Below the pieces are notes generated by a model that saw only the letters and a list, made by a program, of their open reading frames with translations, ran no database searches and was not told where the DNA came from. A stretch of 64,000 nucleotides of DNA. Origin: Styela clava. Lineage: Eukaryota; Chordata; Ascidiacea; Stolidobranchia; Styelidae. Below, piece by piece: positions 55,658-64,000 of the stretch. Each line of letters begins with the position of its first letter. The stretch's first letter is position 1. The position numbers and the translations under genes were made by a program. The stretch is taken from NCBI RefSeq assembly GCF_964204865.1, contig NC_135260.1, forward strand, positions 3,038,001 through 3,102,000, read 5' to 3'.

Positions 55658-56239
55658 TACAGTATTTTGTGCTGGAGTTTCAAGTTGCTTGGGGTAACTG
55701 TTGCTTGTAAATCCCAAGACGATGACCGAAATTCTAAGTAAATTAAAGTTTCCTCGTGACAAAGAGTCTGCAGATAGTGAATGGTACGCGACTCGAAACA
55801 GCTGTAGTATTGATGGGCAGGCTGTGAGCAACTACTGATTCTTGCGAGAGAGATGACAGTAGATATGCAACCCTTTATTTTATCTTCCTTATATTCTCCT
55901 TAATGAACTCTTGCAGCTGTTATTATTATACCAGTTGTATTTTAGGCAGGTAGTATATTATAGTTATATTAAATCTGGCAACAATCTAGGAATGAGAAAT
56001 GAAATTATTGCAATGCAATAATTAACTTTAGGAAGCAGGATTAAAAATGAAATGCAATTTATAAGCTAAACATATATTGGATGTTTCAAATATACATAAA
56101 AGATTAAAATACAAAAAGTCGGCATATAAAAAGCAAATAAAATGACTGGTAGACTGGAATTCTAACTACAAATCACGATAGGATTTTCATATTTATCCGG
56201 GGGGGAAAGAATAAGAAGGCATGAACAGAGGCCAAACAC

Positions 56240-56560
56240 GATGAACAGTTCTTTTTTCATTTTGAATATAATTTTATTTCTAAATTCCATTGATTCCCAA
56301 ACAAGACTGATTTTACTTTTCACTTCACAGAAAACTCCCCATTCCTCCTAGTTATATTGCTTGATAAGGTTATTTCACAAGGTGTTTTCACTTTTTTGTG
56401 CATAAATTGTTTGAACATAATGGGATTTGAATCTATCAATCAAAATAACACTAAAAATACCTATGGAATTATAAACAAGGGGGAAATGAGAGCTAAAAGC
56501 CTCCTGAAGGGAGCAACGATAAATAAAAGGATTGGAAACCACTCCTCTAGAAATTTCTCA
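56240..56560 (-). mobile_element. hAT-like repeat, second copy of the 35573 family
   Basis: Shares 'cattcctcctagttatattg', 'atttgaatctatcaatcaaa' and 'gattggaaacc' with 35640-35880. Confidence 0.55.
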
Positions 56561-56738
56561 GAGGATACGATATTTACCCCGTGGCTCACTCAAATAACAA
56601 ACTTCTTATCCAGTTTATAGACCATGTCAGCCAGTAGTTTGCAGTTACTTTTAAAGCAACTTGAACTAACTATAATTTTCCATATGCCCTGAGGCGAGCA
56701 TGATAAATAAAACAAATTGAAAACTCGTGATTCTAATA

Positions 56739-56876
56739 CAGTGTTTCCCAACCCGAGTCCGCGGACTCATGGAGCGTTTGAATGAGTCCTCAACGAGCCA
56801 GAAATTCACTGCGGGTCGCGAACGTTTTTTTTTAACGAGAAAATAGTCCGCGACCAAAAAAGGTTGGGAAACGCTG
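56739..56876. mobile_element. Small hAT-type MITE with perfect target duplication
   Basis: Starts CAGTGTTTCCCAACCC and ends GGTTGGGAAACGCTG; 138 bp. It is flanked by ttctaata on both sides (56731-56738 and 56877-56884). Confidence 0.93.
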
Positions 56877-57169
56877 TTCTAATACAAGTCACAAGACTTA
56901 TGACTATTAACACGAGACTGGACAATTTCTATGAATTGATATTACCAAAATCAAGGCTTTTCGTTTTTCAAAAAAAGATATTTCATAACAGTAATCTTAT
57001 TCAAGCCAAAAGACACATTCATAAATTTGGAAAATTTAATTTAAAATTAGTTCCAATTTCTCTATATTGCATGTGAATCGCATTATTAAATTTCAAATAT
57101 TCCCTTGTGGATTATATTATAATATTTAGTCTGCGGTGAAAAAGAAAAACGCAACGCAATCAAATTTCA

Positions 57170-58640
57170 CTACTACAGTATTGGTTGTGTGTATTGACGA
57201 ACGAACGTCATGTGATAGAACCACAATTTATTGATTAGGTATTCCCGATCAAGTATTTTTCGTTCAATTTTTAAAAATAGTGTTTTAACACAAACAATTT
57301 TACAATGAATCTGTCAATATAGCATAATGTGAAATGAAAATATCATCCAGCGTACACCCAAACAATTTACAAAAATAGTTTTTGAACACAAACAATATTA
57401 CAATAAATCTGTCAATATAGCATAATGTGAAATGAAAATATCATCCAGCGTACACCCAAAATATGTGAACCAAGTATGTGAACCAGGTTGGGATTAGGCC
57501 ATAATTTCAGGTAGAAATACAACGGGGGTCATTTGGCTATTCAACAAACTCGTAATAGAAATAAAAGTATGGCCTAACTCTAAACTGGTAGACATACTAA
57601 GTTCAGGTGTCCGCCATCTTGGTTCACATACTTCGGGAGCGCCCATATCAGAATATATTTGAAATAGAAAGCACATTTCATTCTCAATACTGGTCGAATA
57701 ATATGTACATAATTTCTTTGTTGAAAAACCTGACCCGATTCGAAAATATTCTCAGAATGTATTCGGAATAGCAGAAAACCTGACATAAAATATAACCTAA
57801 ACCAAATGCATTTTTATAAATTTGCATTACCACAGTATTGGCTGCAAAGACTCATGCCCGTCATGTGATAAAATTATTGACCAGGTATTTCCAAAAAATA
57901 AGTTAAATTACATATGCTTTGACCATGCAAGAAATAGTTACACTAAATATAATTTAACATGGTAGAAGACTTTTGAATTCACCATAATTTTATGTTCTTG
58001 GAATTGAACATCATATGACTGCTGATCTCATTGGCTGACATTGATTGCCCAGTCACATGAGTGCAAGGAGAAAAGAATGGCAATGTTGCAGATCATGGCG
58101 AACAGCATGTCACGATTTGTAGGGTCGGCTTATATACAAATTTTTATAAATTCACCGTTTTATGGAGTCGGCTAATATGCGCGAATATGCAAAATAAATT
58201 AAAAAATTTCTTTGTGAGATTGTATTTGGAATAGCAGAAAACCTGATGGTAGATTTCCGAGCCTACTATAAAATATAAAAAAAGCAAATGCTATAAGTTT
58301 CCATTACCGCAGTATCGGTTACAAAGACTCATGTCCGTCATGTGATAAAATTATTGATTAGGTATTTCCAAAAAAACAAGTTAAATTACATTTGCATTGG
58401 CCAAGCATGAAATATGTATACTAAATAAAATTTAACATTGGCCTTAACATGGTAAATAGAAATTTAGGTGAGAAAAGGTTTTCGTTTTTGGAATTGAACA
58501 TCATATGACTGCTGATGTCATTGGCCGACACTGAATGCCCTGTCACATGAGTAAAAGGAGAAAAGATTGGCAATGGTGCAGATGATTATCATGACGATAT
58601 CAAAGTCATCGACTATCACATGATAAGGAAATTGTTTGTT
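57170..58640. repeat. Tandem segmental duplication, three diverged units
   Basis: A block containing 'cagtatnggttncaaagactcatg', 'cgtcatgtgataaaattatt', 'catcatatgactgctgat' and 'gtcacatgagt' occurs at about 57815-58110 and 58295-58600. A partial first unit lies at 57170-57260. Inside, a 98-bp direct duplication covers 57273-57465. No reading frame is conserved. Confidence 0.75.
57452..57648. mobile_element. Foldback element (long form), left arm shortened
   Basis: 'atgtgaaccaggttgggatt' at left; 'aggtgtccgccatcttggtt' and 'cacatacttcgggagcgccc' at right. Confidence 0.8.
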
Positions 58641-58711
58641 TAAAAATTTTCGAACAGAGGATATCCATCCCGACTCAAATAGTCAAAATAAATTTGAATT
58701 ATTTTTAATTT

Positions 58712-58893
58712 ATAAGGTATCCATAAAGTCTTGAAATTTTGATATCATATATTGTTTAGCCTTCACAAATGTATCAGTTGCACTAAAAATCCTTAAACAA
58801 TTACTGATTAAAAAACAACAAACCTGGTTACGATATATTGAAAACTGACTTCCTAACAGAATTGAAATTGTAAAGAACTTTATGGACACCCTG
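58712..58893 (+). mobile_element. Tc1/mariner-like MITE, best-preserved copy
   Basis: Starts 'ggtatccataaagtcttg' and ends 'aactttatggacaccctg', giving inverted termini of GGTGTCCATAAAGT type. About 182 bp, no coding capacity. Flanking TA-type target is plausible but not clear. Confidence 0.82.
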
Positions 58894-59022
58894 TACTGAA
58901 GCACTCTGAAGTGAAAGGTTCACAAGTCTTTTCATAGTTCAGTCGCGATTTTTTTCGTTTCTAATTAAAGTCAGCAATCATTCCACTTTTAAATAATTAC
59001 ATAGACTCTCATTAATATTGTT

Positions 59023-59325
59023 GTTAGGGTTGGGCATTTTCGAATTTCTGATGATTTCAGAATCGAATACAATATTATTTTGCAAATCTCGAATCTGGAA
59101 TATATGCAAATATATGTGTCTTTTTCATTGTGATGGGTTCTCTAAGCACATAAATTACTGAAAACACAGAAACTATCACTCAGTCTGCTGAGCGTTCACA
59201 CACAACAAGAAACATGTTTCCTCATTACCTCACAAGAAAGAAAAAAGTCATATGTCAAAAAACAATATGGCAGCAATTCGAAATTTTCATCTCAACCGAT
59301 TTGAATATTAATCGATTCGAAGTCC
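59023..59325. mobile_element. hAT-type MITE, TAGGGCTGGGCAT family, diverged
   Basis: 'ttagggttgggcattttcga' at left and 'gattcgaagtcccaa' at right, with 'ctgatgatttcagaatcgaa' inside. Confidence 0.7.
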
Positions 59326-59734
59326 CAATTGTTGTATCTACTTTATAAGTCTAAAAGATAATCTAAAGTGTTGAAAGCTAAAAATATACAAAGAAAGCTA
59401 CGGTGACGAATCAAAGGCAAATTTACGAAAAATATATGCAGATGTAAACCACAATCTAATGTGAGTTAAAATCATAAAATATCAAAACACATTTTTCATG
59501 AAATTTACAAAAAATCGAAAGTTCACTGCAATAATCTATGAGACAGTAAATTTAAAATATCTGCAATTTCAATGCAATAGTGATATATCTATTAAAATCA
59601 GTAAATTTCAAATACATGGTTTTGTAAAAACAACATATTCAAACAGAAATAATTTGGCATTGTTCAGACATCTTTCCTTATCAAATACCGGGAAACCAAA
59701 AATGAGAACCCAGGTTATTTGGACCATTCAAGAA

Positions 59735-60432
59735 CAGGGCTACTCTAACTATATTTAACGAAGATTCGCCTACAAAACTTCAAAATTAATTGGGTCTGGT
59801 CTTTCCAGAAATTATATTTTGGAATCCTTAAACGCGTACTTCCTCGACCAGCTAATGATTATTAGCAAATTGAAATTGTTTATTATGGTGTTATAGTTAG
59901 GGCTGGGCATTTTTGAATACCTGATGATTTCAGAATCGAATCGAATAATTTTTTCGAATCGAATCTTGAATACTTGGAAGGTCTGAAATTGTATGTAACT
60001 TTCCTATCATTTTAGGTCCTCCAGACACATAAATTACTGAAAACATAGAATACATCACTGATCATAAAAAAACACGTTTTCATCAATACCTCAATACAGA
60101 AAAGAGTCATATGTCAGAATTGTGTTGAAAAAATATGGCTTCAATGAAAAAAAAAATTGGGAAATTTACCTCGACCATTGGCGAAAAGAGTAAAACAAGA
60201 TGGCGACTATTCGGAATATTGCTCTTAACTGATTCGAATAATTTACTATTCGATTCGAAATGCCCAGCCCTAGTTATAGTGCTTTTCATACAAATTCAAA
60301 ACTATAAAAGTCATTTTATAAAAGGAAACTTAAAAAGTGGGGCTAATGATCCAAAATAATGATTTAGGTGCGGTCCGAATCCAATACTAATATACTCAGA
60401 AGGCCTGGACGGACCGCGGTCCGCCAGCCCTG
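59735..60432. mobile_element. hAT-type MITE containing a second hAT MITE
   Basis: Starts CAGGGCTACTCTAAC and ends GGTCCGCCAGCCCTG. The flanks ttcaagaa (59727-59734) and ttctagaa (60433-60440) match at 7 of 8. It belongs to the 6325 family and is interrupted at 59898-60272. Confidence 0.88.
59898..60272. mobile_element. Nested hAT-type MITE with perfect target duplication
   Basis: Starts TAGGGCTGGGCAT and ends ATGCCCAGCCCTA. It is flanked by gttatagt on both sides (59890-59897 and 60273-60280). Confidence 0.94.
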
Positions 60433-60440
60433 TTCTAGAA

Positions 60441-60734
60441 TATTAGTTCTCAAATTTTCCAAGCCACGCCCCTTTTTAGGAATTGTCAGGTCTTGCGCCC
60501 CACTTCAAAAATAACTAACTAACAATAAGCTACAAATATTAATAAGGCGAAAGTATGTTTTATTTAAAAAACACATTGAAAATAGGTGAATGGAACGTAA
60601 GTATCCAAAATAAAGGAATGTAAATATTCAAATTAAGGCAAGCCTCAATTTAACAATTATTTTTTATTAGCTTTTACCCATTTAAAAATTCTCTTCCCCC
60701 TTGCGGGGCGCGCCCGACCGTTTGAGAATCACTG
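60441..60734. mobile_element. hAT-like element abutting its neighbour
   Basis: 'tagttctcaaattttcc' at left and 'gaccgtttgagaatcactg' at right are inverted. The right flank ttttagag resembles ttctagaa, which also forms the right flank of 59735-60432. Confidence 0.65.
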
Positions 60735-61936
60735 TTTTAGAGAGAACATAACTTTTGTGCTAAGCGTTCTAGATTTACTGAAACTTTTAAGGTACAATCA
60801 TACACAAATAGGAAAAATTTAAAAAAAATTCTTTATTTTTGTAGGAGTAAAAAATTTATAGGTTCTGCTTTCTTGGGTCACCCTGTATGTGAAATGATAC
60901 TTAAAAAAAAAAAAAAAAAATTTTCAATAATCACTGAAATCAAGGGTTTTGGTAATTCCTGATAGGGGCAACAAGTCAGATTTTTTAAGCAAATTTCTTC
61001 AAAGCAAAATCACTTGCTCAGAAGTTAAAAAGATTGTGATTCTACATTAGATTTGTGGTGCAATTTGTTCTAGCAATTGTCAGTTATCCCAAGGCTTAAA
61101 GCGGTTCAATTCAAACACATATGGGAAAATAAATTTCGAATTAGATACCCTTTTCCATGTCAAACAACTTATTATTACCTTAGTTCTATTGTCACGAATT
61201 TGGATGAATAACAGCTATGACGAGTGCTTTTAAAATGTGTTTCAAACATTTATTCCAACTAAAATCAGGTAACAAGAACCGGGGGGATCTACAGAATGAA
61301 TAGTTCGAAAATTTTTGGTTTTAGAAAGAATTCAGGATGGTTTACTCGAAAACATGAAAATATGCCTTCATTTAATTTCAAGTAACAGAAAAAAAATGAA
61401 ACCTGTCAGTCAGTTTATTTTATTACAGACCGAAAGTAGACATTGGACAAACATAATTGGTAAAGAAAAAAAAATGCATTTCAGTGTTAGAGGAGGCGAA
61501 AGAAAACGACATCCGAGACGACAGGCCGCAATAGCCATGGCAACCGCAGATCATTGAATAACCAACCAAGAGAACCGGTAAGATTTTATAAATGAAACTA
61601 CGTTTTCACTTTGTATTTACTATTGCACTAAAAAAATAAAATTTATGTATTCGAGTGGAACATAGACAGCAATATAAGTTTAGACAGTATAACTGTGGTT
61701 ATGTCATGCAATTGTGTTTGAAATAAACAAATAAAATTATAATGCAATATGTGTATTTACAAAAGTAGAGTAAAAATATGAACATTTAGTTAATAGCCTA
61801 AGCCATGATTTGTTCCCTAAATTCTTCCAGAGCAAAACATGCACTCACTGAACGCTAAAATCACTTTAGACTTCAAGGAATGATACCGAAGAATTGTGTG
61901 GTAGTAATTACCGAGCAAGACTTGAACAATTTATGT

Positions 61937-62504
61937 CAAGGGTGTGCAACCTTTAATAGAGAAGGGACAGATACGAATAACCACGGGCCGCACCTTTATT
62001 TAACTTAACATAGACTTTCTAGGGTGCTCCTGAAGTATGCGAACCAAGATGGCGGGCATCGGAACGTAACATGGGTAACAGGTTAGGGTTAAGAGATAAT
62101 TTTTTTCCAATTTTCCTTATTTTAGTCCTATTATCAGTTCGAAGACTAGCCTCCCGTAGTATTTATACCTAAAATTATGGCCTAACCCTAATCTAGTACA
62201 CATATTACATTCCGATGTCCGCCATCTCGGTTCGCATACTTCGGGAGCCCCCTTCCTAGTAGTGGCATACACAAAATATGTTGGGTATTGATCTTATGAC
62301 ACGCGTTGTTCGTTTCGCACATGCTAGCTGTTAGGGCATTGTTACGTCATAGGCATAGATAATGAATTGGACTCAAGTAAAGGCTTTGCAATGCAAAGGG
62401 AATCACTCGCACTTATCAAACTAAATTAAATTCTTGTCTTGTGGGCCGCAACATTTAACTTATGGGCCGCATTTGGCCCGCGGGCCACAGGTTGCACACT
62501 CCCG
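61937..62504. mobile_element. hAT-type MITE with a foldback element inside
   Basis: Starts CAAGGGTGTGCAACC and ends GGTTGCACACTCCCG. It is flanked by perfect duplications atttatgt (61929-61936 and 62505-62512). 'gggccgcacc' and 'tttggcccgcgggccac' are sub-terminal. Confidence 0.92.
62023..62254. mobile_element. Foldback element (long form), nested in a hAT MITE
   Basis: Left 'gtgctcctgaagtatgcgaa' and 'ccaagatggcgggcatcgga'; right 'tccgatgtccgccatctcgg' and 'ttcgcatacttcgggagccc'. Nearly identical to 16998-17243. 'tttctag' and 'ttcctag' flank it. Confidence 0.9.
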
Positions 62505-63229
62505 ATTTATGTCAATACTCCATGTACACTGTGAATTGCTAGCACAAATTCTTCTAGGGTGTCTCTTGAAATGAAAACTTGAAAGTCCATTCGTGCCTTT
62601 TTTCATAATTTGGCAGCTGTGTTGTTAGCGTATTTACAAAAAGGTAAAAAAAATGAACAATTAATTAATTAGCGATACTTTTTTATTCGCGTATTGGGCA
62701 ATCTGAGAGAGGGTGCAATAATTTTTAAGATGGCAAAATTGCAAAATAGAAAATCTACATTCAAAATTCATTTTTTTAACGGTGTCTCGTTTGGTTTACA
62801 TTTTCACTTCATATAATCTAAAAAAAAGGACGTTGATAAAAACAACTCAATATTATGGAAAACCATCTTTTTTTTTTTTTTTTTTCAATTTCAAGACATA
62901 TTATATCCTGGCATATAAGATGAGTTTGAAACTCGAAAAGTTGCCAAGTTGGGTCGGCTTATACTTATACCGGCTATTATTATAAAAGTTTGGTAATGTC
63001 TACCTTGATACTGTTCAACTCTTCAACCATAAAACTCAATGAACTGTGACGGGTCAGAATAATCACATTCCAATAAGGAATTGTCATTGATGATTCTTCA
63101 TTCTTCATTGATTATAAAGTTACGAGGTTGAATTATACCAAAGTAGACGAAACTTAAAATGTTTTCCGAGGTATGGAATACTTCAGCTTTATGGCTTTAA
63201 GACAAAATGTTTGAAAATTTTCTACTCTC

Positions 63230-64000
63230 TTATACAGGATTATGTGATGCATGAGCTGTATATTCTGGCGGGTTCTGGTTCGCTTGAGCTTCTTGTTCTT
63301 TTGTCATTTGAGAGTTTGGTGTCTGCGGGTACGGAGGAACGGCCACTCCTGGTTGAGGAGGCATCTGTGAACCGGGGTAATATGAAGTTCCTGGTGCATA
63401 TCCCTGAGCAGGTATCATAATGAATTGGCCGTTTGCAAGCTGAACCATTTGTTGTTGTGGATAAGCAGGGTGAGCTGCGTATACAACCACGCCCTGAGGT
63501 TTTTTGCGGCAACAGACACCAGCGCAACAATATGCTGAATGAATGATACAGATAATCATCCCAGCAAATCCAATGACAGCCATAATAGAATGAACGGCAA
63601 TGATTCCTCCATTTCCTTCACGTGGGTAAGTGTCTCCAGCACATATCGCAGACATTATACACAACGTAGCCATGAAGCAAGAAGTTACAATACTGACTGC
63701 CATATTCGCATTATATAAACAGATTGAAGGTTTTCTTCTAACTTTGAATCCAAGAATTCCAGATGCAATAACAATAGCGCCGCACCATATTCCGTGAGAA
63801 GCATACGTAATGCTATACCGGATTCTATAAACAGACGTTGTGTTATCAAAAGTCCAATGATAGACATAAGTCTTCTTTGTGCTTGCGATGATCAACGTCA
63901 CGATGCACAAAATGACAGATAAAGCGCCAATAACAATTTCAGTAACTCCAAGTCGATACAAAACAAGTTTGTATTTTTCTCTTGGCTTCGTCTGAGAGGT
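63230..64000 (-). CDS. CD20/MS4A-like tetraspan membrane protein C, 5' end outside the window
   Basis: The frame is open from the window end to the stop at 63230-63232, about 256 residues; the start codon lies beyond 64000. It begins SQTKPREKYK, the motif that precedes the first membrane segment in gene A. Four hydrophobic segments follow, with GIWCGA before the second, then YCCAGVCCRKK. The tail carries QMVQLANGQFIM, proline- and tyrosine-rich sequence, and ends with NPPEYTAHASHNPV. Very similar to gene A (51296) in membrane segments and C-terminus, so A and C look like the closer pair, with B diverged. Role as for gene A: presumed membrane adaptor with a WW-domain-binding PPxY motif. Confidence 0.72.
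   Translation of the reverse strand, partial: TSQTKPREKYKLVLYRLGVTEIVIGALSVILCIVTLIIASTKKTYVYHWTFDNTTSVYRIRYSITYASHGIWCGAIVIASGILGFKVRRKPSICLYNANMAVSIVTSCFMATLCIMSAICAGDTYPREGNGGIIAVHSIMAVIGFAGMIICIIHSAYCCAGVCCRKKPQGVVVYAAHPAYPQQQMVQLANGQFIMIPAQGYAPGTSYYPGSQMPPQPGVAVPPYPQTPNSQMTKEQEAQANQNPPEYTAHASHNPV

Larger units (their letters stand above)
55658..63229. other. Intergenic stretch between CD20-like genes B and C
   Basis: 7.6 kb with no recognisable exon. It contains hAT elements, a foldback at 57452-57648, tandem segmental duplications (57170-58640), a Tc1-like MITE, an A tract (about 60902-60920) and a T tract (about 62868-62886). A possible remnant SINE 3' end is at 56185-56230. Confidence 0.55.

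Noticed and set aside
55658-55831. N-terminal extension of CD20-like gene B
   Set aside because: It lacks an ATG. The frame is open, so an upstream spliced exon is possible, but the sequence does not prove it.
57273-57465. Direct repeats considered as a CRISPR-like array
   Set aside because: Only two units with no spacers, in an animal genome; a simple tandem duplication explains them.
61315-61557. 80-residue frame ending in a basic stretch
   Set aside because: No recognisable motif, no neighbouring exons, and it lies in AT-rich transposon-dense sequence.

Overview
This is eukaryotic nuclear DNA: every recognisable gene is AT-rich, most are split by GT-AG introns, and the space between exons is filled with short non-autonomous transposons. 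The proteins (26S proteasome RPT3, adenosine kinase, a TUG/ASPSCR1 protein, claudin-like and CD20-like tetraspans) fit an animal. Moderate introns, small tetraspan families and a tRNA-derived SINE suggest an invertebrate deuterostome, possibly a tunicate. The species assignment is inference only.

Layout. (1) 550-9930, minus: a complete ten-exon PSMC4 (RPT3) gene; joining the exons by phase gives 417 residues. (2) 14262-16244 and 21510-24518, plus: two tandem three-exon genes for 210-residue PMP22/claudin-like tetraspan proteins, identical in exon lengths and phases and sharing intron sequence. (3) 28715-39056, plus: a complete ten-exon adenosine kinase gene (345 residues). An unexpected acidic, serine-rich exon at 31081-31337 could act as an alternative first exon in the correct phase (427 residues). 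(4) 42189-44363, minus: a two-exon ASPSCR1/TUG gene (585 residues). (5) 51296-52174, 54617-55657 and 63230-64000 (cut by the window end), all minus: three CD20/MS4A-like tetraspan genes that appear to be single-exon, all ending in a proline-rich tail with a PPEY motif.

The rest is a dense layer of mobile-element fossils: a tRNA-derived SINE (about 20 full or partial copies); foldback elements whose arms carry CCAAGATGGCG; many hAT-type MITEs, a number with visible 8-bp target duplications and some nested; a Tc1/mariner-like MITE ending in GGTGTCCATAAAGT; a family of about 285 bp with four copies; and two or three further unclassified families. I see no rRNA, CRISPR, bacterial or viral genes. 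The genes do not form an obvious shared pathway; the two tetraspan groups are local tandem expansions.
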